Both the position numbers and the translations under genes were made by a program. Below, piece after piece: positions 8,505 through 16,398 of a DNA stretch of 64,000 nt. Positions within the stretch are counted from its first letter, which is position 1. Every line of letters starts with the position of its first letter. The notes under the pieces were generated by a model, which saw only the letters and a list, made by a program, of their open reading frames with translations, had not been told where the DNA came from and did not search any database. The stretch lies in NCBI GenBank assembly GCA_020636375.1, contig JACJXZ010000016.1, positions 1 through 64,000 on the forward strand, in the 5' to 3' direction. This stretch comes from Lewinellaceae bacterium (GTDB taxonomy: Bacteria; Bacteroidota; Bacteroidia; Chitinophagales; Saprospiraceae).

Positions 8505-9001
8505 ACCAACAGCATCTCGTCCAGCCAGGTTTCATCCAAGCCCAGCACCACTTTCAATTCTTTCAGCTCCTGGCGCGCTTCGCACTGCAAGCCGGCTTCC
8601 TGCAATTGCTTATACCATAATATATTCGCCTCTATCTCTTTGGTTAGCCGCTGTATGCTGCTTTCCGATACCGCCCCTATCCCTTCCAGTTGCAGGTGCC
8701 CGAAATGCTCTGATATCCGCGCCGAGCCCACCCCGCCCTTTATCCCAAAGGTGTAGATGGTGCTTATTATCATACGCTTTAAATACCATTGCCCCCAGGC
8801 AGTCTCCCATTGGTCCGTGCCCGATGCCTCAATGCGTTTCTTTCGCCGCTGCTCATGATAATGCACCGTGCTCTTGGGGGCTCCTATGGCCTCGCTCGTT
8901 TGGCGAAGGCTCTCCTCTCGGTTATCTCGCCGGCGGGCTTGTATTTTCTGCCATAACTCTTTCAGCATAAGGCTTTTTGGCCAAGTTATAGCTTTTGTCA
9001 C
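8423..9001 (-). CDS. Transposase, first frame (OrfA)
   Basis: Seen: 192 codons with a GTG start. An N-terminal helix-turn-helix-like region (SLRQTSEAIGAPKSTVHYHEQ) is followed by the first part of an RNase-H-like catalytic core with LGLDETWLDEM, whose Asp is the likely first catalytic residue. The frame then runs through the T-rich slippery site (TAC ATT TTT TTG) and stops 60-80 bases later. Known: many IS elements make transposase by -1 slippage at such heptamers. An in-frame ATG at 8968 is an alternative start. Confidence 0.78.
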   Translation of the reverse strand: MTKAITWPKSLMLKELWQKIQARRRDNREESLRQTSEAIGAPKSTVHYHEQRRKKRIEASGTDQWETAWGQWYLKRMIISTIYTFGIKGGVGSARISEHFGHLQLEGIGAVSESSIQRLTKEIEANILWYKQLQEAGLQCEARQELKELKVVLGLDETWLDEMLLVCQELTSGYIFLKKQAKNETPPVGGST

Positions 9002-9129
9002 ACTTTTGGCTCCATCTCTGCTCTTGGTTCCCGGTTTTAACCCTTAAATTGTCCAACCTTAGACGGGTAGCCATCAACTGGCCTAAATAATTGATTTTCA
9101 AAGCCACCAATCCCGAACTCACGTTTGAT

Positions 9130-9317
9130 CAGCAATTTCTCATGTAGAGTTCGCACGTTTTGCCACTAAAATTTATTCGGCTCAAAGAGACGGACACGAA
9201 GGCACAAAATCCGCACGAAGTTTCGTGGGATTTTGTGTTTTTGTGCCCGTCTGGTCAGCCGGATAAACTTTCGTGGCATCTTTTCGCCACGTGCATACCT
9301 TACGTGAGAAACTGCTG
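9130..9317. mobile_element. MITE family A, copy 1, 9-bp target duplication
   Basis: 188-bp non-coding element with imperfect inverted ends (left CAGCAATTTCTCATGTA, right end complement CAGCAGTTTCTCACGTA). It is flanked by a perfect 9-bp direct repeat ACGTTTGAT (9121-9129 and 9318-9326). The interior is a nested palindrome containing GGATTTTGTG/CACAAAATCC. A second copy with its own duplication is at 21075-21218. Confidence 0.88.
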
Positions 9318-9361
9318 ACGTTTGATACTAATCCTCAGCCTCAGCCTCAACCTCAGAAACC

Positions 9362-11506
9362 TCACAGCAAAATGCGGGCATCCACCACTACCGCCCCATC
9401 TTTCCGGGCGAAGACCGGGTTGAGGTCGATTTCCCGGATTTCGGGGAAGTCCGTTACCAGTTGCGACAGCCGGAGCAGGCTTTCGATGAGGGCGTCCAGG
9501 TCGGCTGCCGGGATATCCCGGAAGCCTTTGAGCATTTCATAAGCTTTAACCTCTTTGATCATTTCCTCCGCATCCTGGCGGGTAATGGGTGCCAGGCGGA
9601 AGGACACGTCTTTCAGGATCTCCACGTACTTGCCGCCCAGGCCGAACATGAGCAGGTGGCCCAGCTGTTCGTTATACTGGGCGCCCAGGATCAGTTCTGC
9701 CCCCTCGCTGACCATTTCCTGGATAAAAATCCCTTCGATATGAGCCTGCGGGGCATTCCTGCCCACTTCCGAGAATATCCGGCCGTAAGCCCTGCCCAGT
9801 TCCGCTTCGTCGTCGATATGCAGGACTACGCCTCCGGCATCCGATTTGTGGATGATATCGGGAGAGACGACGCTGGCTGCCAGGGGGTATCCGATCTCCC
9901 GGCCCGCTTTCAGCGCGTCCTCTTTGGTAACGGCGAAGCGGTGGCGGGCAGTCCGGAAACCATAGCTTTCCAGGATGCGGTAGCTTTCCGGGCCCTTGAG
10001 GAAGGAATCCCCGGCATTCCGCAGCTCATCCTCGGCGGTTTTTTTATCGACTTCAAACGTTGGGGTTTCGCCCGCCGGGCGGCGGCTCAATTCAGTGAAG
10101 CGGATAGCGGTGGCGCAGGCTTTCACGGCATTTTCCACGAAAGGATAGTTCGGGATTTTCTTCGCGCGGAGGATGCGTTCGGCCTTTTCCATCACCACTT
10201 CCTCGAAAGACGCGAAGGAGGTCATTAAAGTAATGCCCTTTTCCCGGGCCGTGTCTGCGAAGCCGGTTACCAGGGTAGCGATCTCCTCCATGTCGGTCAT
10301 CATCTGCGGGGTGCAGATGACCAGGAGCGCGTCGGCCTCCCCGGATTCGAGGATGGTTTTCAGGGCGTGTTCGTAGCGGCCGGCGCCGGCGTCGCCCACC
10401 AGGTCGACCGGGTTGCGGACGCTGACGGTCTCGGGCAGGCCTTCCATGAGTTTTTTCTTCAGGCCATCGGACAGCTCCGGAATCTTTGCCCCCAGCCGTT
10501 CCGCCTCGTCGGCGGCGATGATGGCCGGCCCGCCGGCGTTGGTGAGGATAGCCAGGCGGTTGCCGGCAGGCAGCGGTTGTTCGGACAAGCAAAGGGCCTG
10601 GCTGAACAGTTCTTCGATGCTCCCTACGCGGATGACTCCGCCCTGGCGGAAGAGGAAGCTGAGCACGTCATCGCGCTGGGACAGGGCGCCGGTATGGGAG
10701 GCTACCGCCCGCTTGCCGCTCTCGCTCCTGCCGGATTTGATGGCCAGGATGGGTTTTGCCTTTTCCCCCCGGGTAATGCGGGAAGCGGCGTCGATAAAGG
10801 CCCGGGGTTCCGACAGGTTTTCCAGGTAGGCCAGTATGACCTTGGTGGCGCTGTCGTGGGCGAGCAGTTCCAGCATGTGGTTCTCGTTGAGCATGGCTTT
10901 GTTGCCCAGGGAGACGAACTTCGAAAAGCCGATACCGTTCTCGGCGGCGTATTCCAGCCCGTAAACGCCAACGGCGCCGCTCTGCGACAAGAAGGAGACA
11001 TTGCCCCGCCCGGCCTTGCGGCGGGCGAAGGTGGCGTTCATCTGCACCTCCGGGGCGGAGTTGATGATGCCCAGGCAGTTGGGTCCCAGGAAAGTGATGC
11101 CGTGGCTTTGGGCGATCCGGATGATCTTTTCCTCCAGGCCTCTGCCCTTTTCGCCGATCTCCTTGAAGCCGGCGGTGATGATGACGGCGGCTTTGATGTT
11201 TTTCTCTCCGCAGTCGTCCAGGATTTCCGGCACAGCTTGCCGGGGCACGGCGATGAGGGCGAGTTGCACTTCCTCTTCAATGTCCAGCAAAGATTTATAG
11301 GATTTCAGCCCCAGGATGCTGTCTGCTTTGGGGTTGACGGGGTAGAGCCGCCCTTTGAAGTTGCCCAGCAGCAGGTTTTTGAGGATGCCGAAGCTGATGC
11401 TCTCCTCGTCGCGCGAGGCGCCGACGATGGCGATGCTTTTGGGGTTGAAGAGGGCGGGCAGCAATTCCGCTGTTTTGGGTTGAGGGTGGGCGAGTCGGTT
11501 TTCCAT
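9362..11506 (-). CDS. Acetate--CoA ligase (ADP-forming), alpha-beta fusion
   Basis: Seen: about 714 residues from ATG 11506 (MENRLAHP). Order: CoA-binding Rossmann domain (NPKSIAIVGASRDEES), succinyl-CoA-ligase-like domain with GPNCLGIINS and the phosphohistidine region SGKRAVASHTGALS, linker, then an ATP-grasp domain (SFLKGPESYRILESYGF, KSDAGGVVLHI, EMVSEGAELILGAQ, ending EIDLNPVFARKDGAVVVDARI). Known: it converts acyl-CoA + ADP + Pi to acid + CoA + ATP, by way of acyl phosphate and a phosphohistidine. Inferred: fermentative ATP yield or acyl-CoA balancing in the cytoplasm. The length fits fused enzymes. Upstream in-frame codons to 11554 exist, but MENR fits alignment better. Confidence 0.92.
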   Translation of the reverse strand: MENRLAHPQPKTAELLPALFNPKSIAIVGASRDEESISFGILKNLLLGNFKGRLYPVNPKADSILGLKSYKSLLDIEEEVQLALIAVPRQAVPEILDDCGEKNIKAAVIITAGFKEIGEKGRGLEEKIIRIAQSHGITFLGPNCLGIINSAPEVQMNATFARRKAGRGNVSFLSQSGAVGVYGLEYAAENGIGFSKFVSLGNKAMLNENHMLELLAHDSATKVILAYLENLSEPRAFIDAASRITRGEKAKPILAIKSGRSESGKRAVASHTGALSQRDDVLSFLFRQGGVIRVGSIEELFSQALCLSEQPLPAGNRLAILTNAGGPAIIAADEAERLGAKIPELSDGLKKKLMEGLPETVSVRNPVDLVGDAGAGRYEHALKTILESGEADALLVICTPQMMTDMEEIATLVTGFADTAREKGITLMTSFASFEEVVMEKAERILRAKKIPNYPFVENAVKACATAIRFTELSRRPAGETPTFEVDKKTAEDELRNAGDSFLKGPESYRILESYGFRTARHRFAVTKEDALKAGREIGYPLAASVVSPDIIHKSDAGGVVLHIDDEAELGRAYGRIFSEVGRNAPQAHIEGIFIQEMVSEGAELILGAQYNEQLGHLLMFGLGGKYVEILKDVSFRLAPITRQDAEEMIKEVKAYEMLKGFRDIPAADLDALIESLLRLSQLVTDFPEIREIDLNPVFARKDGAVVVDARILL

Positions 11507-11517
11507 ATACAGTGGTT

Positions 11518-11712
11518 TTATCTGAGTGTGGAGAAAGAGCCTTTTATGAAACACCTGGCAGAGAGGGCATGTTTAAAGTCGAGCACGCTATGGCTGTTAT
11601 CCTTTCGTTCCTCATAATCCAGGACGGCGTCGTCGTGATCATCGAAGGCGATGTAAAACCGGCCGTCGGGCCGGCTGTGCTTAACTTGTAGTTGCTGGGC
11701 CTGGATAGTCAT
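11518..11712 (-). pseudogene. N-terminal fragment of a small GNAT-type N-acetyltransferase
   Basis: Seen: 64 residues. LQVKHSRPDGRFYIAF followed by AVLDYE resembles the opening strands of short YidJ/YjdJ-like GNAT proteins, but the frame then drifts into unrelated sequence and lacks the acetyl-CoA loop (RGxG). Inferred: a truncated remnant with no function by itself. Confidence 0.4.
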
Positions 11713-11960
11713 AGCAGTTTCGTTCTGCCTCTACCGCCGTATCGCCCGCCACCGCCCGCTGTTTTTCCGGCTGACGAAGCTGCTCTGGGGCAAAAACCCG
11801 GCCAACCCGAAGTTATACTGTGGTGGTGTTGGCGCTGGGGGGATTTTTGGCGTAAAGCAAAACGCTGAAGAGCGGCTATCTGCGTCCCCTCCGGATGACA
11901 ATCGTCAAAGCGCGGCAACCGGTAATCCCGTATCTTGATTGCCGGCTAAACCATGGCAAT

Positions 11961-12896
11961 ATGGACGACAACGAAATCCTGGGCTGGCTGCTGGCCGGCG
12001 ACGTTTCTATTCAGTACCAGGCCCACCGGGACCTGCTTTCCCGGGAAAGGCCCGACCTGCGGCAGCGGATCGAACGGGAAGGGTGGGGGAGCAGATTGCT
12101 AGCCGAACGGAAGGCGGACGGCCACTGGGGCCGCGGCTTTTACCAGCCCAAGTGGATTTCCACTCATTACACTTTGCTCGACCTGAAGCACCTGGGCATA
12201 TCGCCGGACAACGAGCCCATCCGGGAATCCGTGGCGCTGATCCTGGAGCGGGAGAAGGGCGAGGACGGCGGCGTCAACCCTGCCGGCACGATTAAGGAAA
12301 GCGACGTCTGCGTCAACGGCATGTTCCTGAACTACGCCTGCTATTTTGGAGCGGAGGAAGCGCAATTGCATTCCATTGTCGATTTTATCCTCTCCCAGCG
12401 CCTGCCCGACGGCGGCTTCAACTGCCGATTCAACCGCGGCGGCGCCCGGCACAGCTCCCTGCATTCTACTCTTTCTATCCTGGAGGGCTTGCTCGAATAC
12501 CGCCTGAATGGCTATACCTACCGCCTGCCCGAGCTGGAAGCGGCGGCCGTCGGCGCCCGGGAGTTCATCCTGATCCATAGGCTCTACCTGTCCGACCGGA
12601 CGGGGGAGGTCATCAACCCGGCCTTCCTGCGCCTGCCGTACCCCAGCCGCTGGAAGTACGACATCCTGCGGGCGCTGGATTATTTCCGCAGCGCCGGCTG
12701 CTCCCGGGACGAACGGATGCGGCCCGCCGTGGAGGTATTGCTAAAGAAACGAAGAAAGGACGGCGCCTGGCCCCTGCAGGCCAAACACCCCGGGCAGGTG
12801 CACTTCGACATGGAGCAGGCGGGGCAGCCCAGCCGCTGGAATACGTTGCGGGCGCTACGGGTGTTGGGGTGCTTTAATGCGCTGCCGGACATTTGA
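11961..12896 (+). CDS. Prenyltransferase/squalene-oxidase-like alpha-toroid protein
   Basis: Seen: 311 residues from ATG 11961 (MDDNEILGWLLAGD). The alpha/alpha-barrel repeats carry GHWGRGFYQPKW, DGGVNPAG, LPDGGFNCRF and DGAWPLQ, the glycine- and tryptophan-rich turns typical of terpene-cyclase/prenyltransferase toroids. Known relatives bind hydrophobic substrates, but many short bacterial members have no known reaction. No DxDD or signal peptide is evident, so it is probably cytoplasmic and possibly not a cyclase. The frame continues upstream to 11895; the upstream residues (MTIVKARQPVIP) look unconserved. Confidence 0.75.
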   Translation: MDDNEILGWLLAGDVSIQYQAHRDLLSRERPDLRQRIEREGWGSRLLAERKADGHWGRGFYQPKWISTHYTLLDLKHLGISPDNEPIRESVALILEREKGEDGGVNPAGTIKESDVCVNGMFLNYACYFGAEEAQLHSIVDFILSQRLPDGGFNCRFNRGGARHSSLHSTLSILEGLLEYRLNGYTYRLPELEAAAVGAREFILIHRLYLSDRTGEVINPAFLRLPYPSRWKYDILRALDYFRSAGCSRDERMRPAVEVLLKKRRKDGAWPLQAKHPGQVHFDMEQAGQPSRWNTLRALRVLGCFNALPDI

Positions 12897-12932
12897 TGGG
12901 TGGTGTATAAGTGTGTGTATAAGAAAACAGAC

Positions 12933-13133
12933 GTAACTATTTAGCTGGGCTAAGAGGCTTTTGCCACAAAGACACCAAGACACAAAGATTGCACTAAGCC
13001 TTGGTGTAATCTTAGAGTCCGTCTGTTCAGCCGGATAAATTTTCGTGTCCCTGCCTACCTGGCAAGTGTCAGCTTGGCAGGCAGGTTTGTGGCAATAAAA
13101 CCGGGTTAGGTGGCAAGCCACCTAAATAGTTAC
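12933..13133. mobile_element. MITE family B, copy 1, 8-bp target duplication
   Basis: 201-bp element with inverted ends GTAACTATTTAG(C/G)TGG at both sides and a perfect 8-bp direct repeat AAACAGAC (12925-12932 and 13134-13141). The interior has the widespread GCCACAAAGACACCAAGACAC motif and GTTCAGCCGGATAAA, also found in family A. A second copy is at 21024-21318. Confidence 0.88.
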
Positions 13134-13154
13134 AAACAGACTTAATCCACGTGG

Positions 13155-13247
13155 ATGCAAGATGTCCGGAAGCATGGCACAGCATTTAAGGCTAAAATTG
13201 TACAAGTAGAGGAATTAGCACTTAAAAGCCTGGACAAACTATTTTAG
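13155..13247 (+). other. Short orphan reading frame, possible gene remnant
   Basis: A 30-residue frame (MQDVRKHGTAFKAKIVQVEE...) just right of the MITE target duplication. It reads like the C-terminus of a small helical protein, but nothing similar lies upstream. It may be what is left of a gene cut by the insertion. Weak evidence. Confidence 0.2.
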
Positions 13248-13279
13248 AATCCTTATTTTAAGGCGGTAATTGAAAATGA

Positions 13280-14143
13280 ATGATTAGCATCAGGAAGCAT
13301 ATCAGATTTGACTGGGCCATCAAGCGGATTTTGCGGGATAAGGCCAACTTTGGAATATTGGAAGGATTCCTGACGGAGTTGATCGGCGAAGAAATCAGGA
13401 TCGAGACCATACTCGAAAGCGAAAGCAACAAAGAGGCTGAAGACGGAAAGTTCAACCGGGTCGACTTATTGGTTCAGAACAGTAAAGGGGAGTTGGGCAT
13501 TATCGAAGTCCAGAACTCCCATGAATTAGATTACTTCCTGAGGATTTTGTTCGGAATATCAAAGGCAGTAACCGAATATGTCAAAGAAGGCGATCCTTAC
13601 TCAAAGATCAAAAAAGTCATATCGGTTAATATCATCTATTTCGACCTGGGGCAGGGGGAGGATTATGTATACAAAGGAACAACTATCTTCAGGGGGATAC
13701 ATAAACAAGACATCCTGGAATTGTCTCCAAGCCAGAAGCGGCTGTTTGGAAAAGAAAAAATAGAGCAACTCTATCCCGAAATTTACCTGATTAAAGTGAA
13801 CCAGTTTGACGATCTGGCCAAAGACAGCCTGGACGAATGGATTTACTTCTTTAAGAATAGCGAGATCAAGGAGGAATTCAAAGCCAGGGGACTGAGAGAA
13901 GCAGAGGAAAAACTGAAGGTCGTGAATATGAATGAGGAGGAGTATAAAGCTTATCAGCGGTATCTGGATGATTTGAGGTATCAGGCGAGCATTGCGGAAA
14001 CGCTGAAATTTGAAGCAGAGGAAAAAGTGAGGAAGAGCCGGGAGCGTGAAATCGCCCGAATGATGATGGAAAACAACGAGCCAATAGAAAAGATAAAGTT
14101 ATACACCGGATTATCGGAAGAAGAAATCAGGGCAATTAAGTGA
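13280..14143 (+). CDS. Rpn/PD-(D/E)XK family nuclease-transposase protein
   Basis: Seen: 287 residues. PD-(D/E)XK core: D62 in NRVDLLVQ, then E76-V-Q78 in LGIIEVQNSHELDYFLR, preceded by RFDWAIKRILRDKANF. The C-terminal helical tail is charged (SIAETLKFEAEEKVRKSREREIARMM) and ends in GLSEEEIRAIK. Known: Rpn proteins (PF12784-like) include Ca2+-stimulated DNA endonucleases that promote RecA-independent recombination; many genomes carry several copies. Inferred: DNA-acting, with no recognised inverted ends of its own. GC content is lower than in its neighbours, which fits mobile behaviour. No immunity partner seen. Confidence 0.88.
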   Translation: MISIRKHIRFDWAIKRILRDKANFGILEGFLTELIGEEIRIETILESESNKEAEDGKFNRVDLLVQNSKGELGIIEVQNSHELDYFLRILFGISKAVTEYVKEGDPYSKIKKVISVNIIYFDLGQGEDYVYKGTTIFRGIHKQDILELSPSQKRLFGKEKIEQLYPEIYLIKVNQFDDLAKDSLDEWIYFFKNSEIKEEFKARGLREAEEKLKVVNMNEEEYKAYQRYLDDLRYQASIAETLKFEAEEKVRKSREREIARMMMENNEPIEKIKLYTGLSEEEIRAIK

Positions 14144-14198
14144 CGTTCGCTCACCGTCCAAACAAACAACAAACAACCGTCAACATGCCCCGTCCGGC

Positions 14199-14999
14199 CT
14201 ACAGCCCCCTCAAAAACCCATCCAACGCCCGATTCACCGCCTCCGGCTCCTCCACGCTGGACGTATGCCCGGCATTGGGGATGCGCACCAGCTGTGAGCC
14301 GGCGATATGTTCGTGCAGGTACTCCGACTTGGCGGGCACGGTGGCCACGTCTTGTTCGCCGACGATGATGAGGGTGGGGCATTGGATGGCCGCCAGGGCT
14401 TCCGGCGGCACCCCCTCGCGGTCGATGACGCCCTGCACGGCGCGGGTGATGCTGCGTTTGTTGGCGGTGAGTTCCTTTTCCCAGTGGCGGTGCTCGGCCT
14501 TTCGGGCGGGGTTGTTCAGGAACGCCTGGCTGAACATGATCTTCATCACCGGCTTCTTCACGGGCTGCGTGCCCAGCAGGCGGACGATGTTGGAGAGCAT
14601 GCGGTAGCGGGGCACGTTCTCCGCCGGCTCCGGCTGGGCGGTAGTTTCCATCAGTATGAGCGACTGTATCCGCTCCGGGTGGCGGGTGGCCAGGCGCAGG
14701 GCGACGAATCCGCCCATGCTCAGGCCGGCGAAGTGGCAGCGTTCGACGCCCAGGGCGCCCATCAGGGCCAGGGCGTCGGCGGTGAGGGTGTCCATGTCGT
14801 AGCCGCCGGGCGTTACCTCACTGCGCCCCTGCCCGCGGTGGTCGTAGGCGATGACGCGGTACCGGCCCTGGAGATGCTTGATCTGTTCGGCAAACATGCG
14901 GCTGCTCCACAGCAGGCCGTGGGAGAAGACGATGGTTTCGGCGCCGGCGCCGGTGTCTTCGTAGTAGAGGTTGACGTTGTTGACGTTGAGGTGGGGCAT
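14199..14999 (-). CDS. Alpha/beta-hydrolase fold protein
   Basis: Seen: 266 residues with the full fold: oxyanion HG in VFSHGLLWSS, YDHRGQGRS, nucleophile elbow GLSMGG (S94), acid in VGEQDVATVP, and catalytic His in NAGHTSSVEEPEAV (about H245). Known: the closest families are 3-oxoadipate enol-lactonase-like and haloperoxidase-like esterases. No signal peptide, so cytoplasmic. Substrate cannot be inferred; the gene stands alone. Start ATG 14999 (MPHLNVNNVNLYYEDTG) fits the family. Confidence 0.88.
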   Translation of the reverse strand: MPHLNVNNVNLYYEDTGAGAETIVFSHGLLWSSRMFAEQIKHLQGRYRVIAYDHRGQGRSEVTPGGYDMDTLTADALALMGALGVERCHFAGLSMGGFVALRLATRHPERIQSLILMETTAQPEPAENVPRYRMLSNIVRLLGTQPVKKPVMKIMFSQAFLNNPARKAEHRHWEKELTANKRSITRAVQGVIDREGVPPEALAAIQCPTLIIVGEQDVATVPAKSEYLHEHIAGSQLVRIPNAGHTSSVEEPEAVNRALDGFLRGL

Positions 15000-15113
15000 G
15001 GGGTGGTATGGTTAAATGTGTGATGTGACAGGGTCGTTGAGAAAATGCGGGAAGCCGGGGTTGTTTGTTGTTGCCCGGGAATTCTGGCCCTCCTGGCCAA
15101 CAACAGGCAACTT

Positions 15114-15187
15114 CAAGTATCAAGTGCAAGTATCAAGTGCAAGTATCAAGTGCAAGTATCAAGTGCAAGTATCAAGTGCAAGTATCA
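15114..15187. repeat. Tandem repeat, AAGTATCAAGTGC word
   Basis: Five to six almost perfect head-to-tail copies of a 13-base word in the intergenic gap. Followed further right (15334-15375) by a reverse-complement block of the ATTTCCATGTATTTC word seen at 4579-4790 and 53072-53176. Confidence 0.85.
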
Positions 15188-15392
15188 GGGCCAAATTCGG
15201 AGCGGCACCGTTCTTGAACTTGAGCTTGACACTTGCGCTTGTACTTTAAAAAATGCCAGGCAGGGTATTCAAAAATAGGGGGAAGTTTTTTTTCTGGAAA
15301 ACCCGCTATTTTGAACAGCCTACCTGCCAGTTATTTCCAGTTATTTCCATGTATTTCTACCCATTTCCCCATTTCAGCCCACATACTTCCCC

Positions 15393-15638
15393 CTACATCC
15401 CCTCCAATATCGCCGTCAGGATATTCAGCAGCAGGCTCACCCCTATCCCCCAGAGGGCGGCGGTGCAGGCCTGCTGGGCCCGGTGGGGGTAGCGCTGGCG
15501 GTCGGTCGTGAAGTAGATGATGGCGCCGGCCAGGGGGATGCAGAAGGAAAGCACCTGCAGCCCTGTGGAGAGCTGGTCCTCTCCGTCGGGCCTTTTTTCT
15601 TCCTCTGGCGCGTCCAGGATTTCGTCTTCGTGTGCCAT
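15393..15638 (-). CDS. Small two-helix membrane protein (DUF4870-like)
   Basis: Seen: 81 residues from ATG 15638. An acidic N-terminus (EDEILDAPEEEKRPDGEDQ) is followed by two hydrophobic segments (residues ~28-43 and ~58-78) separated by TTDRQRYPHRAQQACTAAL. This matches the pattern of short DUF4870/TM-helix-pair proteins. It starts 5 bases after the DUF2085 stop, so it is very likely co-transcribed and translationally coupled. Function unknown. The frame stays open much further upstream, but that part is antisense-like Arg/Pro-rich sequence and is not used. Confidence 0.7.
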   Translation of the reverse strand: MAHEDEILDAPEEEKRPDGEDQLSTGLQVLSFCIPLAGAIIYFTTDRQRYPHRAQQACTAALWGIGVSLLLNILTAILEGM

Positions 15639-15643
15639 TGTTG

Positions 15644-15991
15644 TCAGGTTAATAGGTGAAGGATCAATCTTCCGATTGCTTTGCCGGCGATGGAGATCAC
15701 CGACATGGCGCCGACGCCGGCCATGATGCCGGTGGCCAGCCGCCGCCAGTTGTTGCTCTCCCGCCCGGAAAGGGCCTGAAGGGCCCCGTCGAGGTACGTC
15801 GGCAGTATCAGCGCCACCGACAGCCACAGCCCCAGCTGCACCCAGCCGAACAGGAACAGCGGCATGCTCAGGTAGCCGACGTGGATGCCCGTGCAGCGTG
15901 CGCAAACCGGGAATTGCCGCCCTTTCCAGAAAAAAGAACGCTCCGGCTTCCGGTGGCAGAAGGTGAGGTGGATTTTGACGTTTTTTTGCAT
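15644..15991 (-). CDS. DUF2085 membrane protein
   Basis: Seen: 115 residues from ATG 15991 (MQKNVKIHLTFCHRKPERSF). The signature CHRKPERSFFWKGRQFPVCARCTGIHVGYL contains the three Cys and His typical of DUF2085, which could bind a metal. It is followed by two to three hydrophobic helices. Known: DUF2085 proteins are small inner-membrane proteins of unknown role. First gene of a two-gene unit with the DUF4870-like protein. An upstream in-frame start at 16069 would add a Pro/Lys-rich leader with no family support. Confidence 0.8.
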   Translation of the reverse strand: MQKNVKIHLTFCHRKPERSFFWKGRQFPVCARCTGIHVGYLSMPLFLFGWVQLGLWLSVALILPTYLDGALQALSGRESNNWRRLATGIMAGVGAMSVISIAGKAIGRLILHLLT

Positions 15992-16177
15992 GGAAGGGCA
16001 ATATAAGGTTTTTTGTGGTTTTGGGCGGCTTGCGGGGCATGGTGGTTTTTTTTGCCACAAAGACACCAAAACACTAAGACGACACTAAGACTAAGCCTTT
16101 GTGGCCCTTAGAGCCTTGGTGTCCCGTCTGTTCAGCGTTCGACTGAGCTCACGCCGAAGTCCGGGCAAGCTTTGTGG

Positions 16178-16283
16178 TTATACTGACGCACGCTTGGTTT
16201 TTGCTTTACAAAAACCAGCGAGGTCAGTATATGCTGACCCGGCCGGTCCTGTAGCCGACAAAACCAGCCGTGCGTCAGTATAA
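16178..16283. repeat. Palindromic element with TTATACTGACGCACG ends
   Basis: 106-bp element bounded by perfect 15-bp inverted ends (16178-16192 and 16269-16283). Inside are nested hairpins: GGTTTTTG/CAAAAACC, and GGTCAG-TATATG-CTGACC. No coding frame; no clear target duplication. It lies just upstream of the PD40 gene promoter. Confidence 0.8.
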
Positions 16284-16362
16284 TAGCGTCCGGTGCCTTC
16301 CGGCATTATACAATGAAGTTTGCGGCAGTCTGCCCTGTTCTCCCCGCCTTGCTTAAAAAAAC

Positions 16363-16370
16363 TATATTTG
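16363..16370 (+). promoter_or_regulatory. Bacteroidota -7 promoter element (TATATTTG)
   Basis: TATATTTG matches TAnnTTTG and is placed 28 bases before the ATG of the PD40 protein, giving a short normal leader. Confidence 0.55.
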
Positions 16371-16398
16371 CAGTATAACTACACCAACCTCTTTTCCT

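Larger units (their letters stand above)
7379..9072 (-). mobile_element. Complete insertion sequence, 1694 bp, DDE type
   Basis: Seen: perfect inverted ends of 23 bp (7379-7401 and 9050-9072; outer part GGCTACCCGTCTAAGG) flanked by a perfect 8-bp direct repeat ATCAACTG (7371-7378 and 9073-9080). Inside are two overlapping leftward reading frames that together make one transposase through a -1 frameshift. The stop codon of the second frame lies inside the left inverted end. Inferred: recently transposed and possibly active, because the ends and the duplication are intact. Confidence 0.93.

Noticed and set aside
15016..15278. 77-codon frames over the AAGTATCAAGTGC repeat
   Set aside because: Products of the tandem repeat, giving VSSASIKCKYQ-type periodic peptides.
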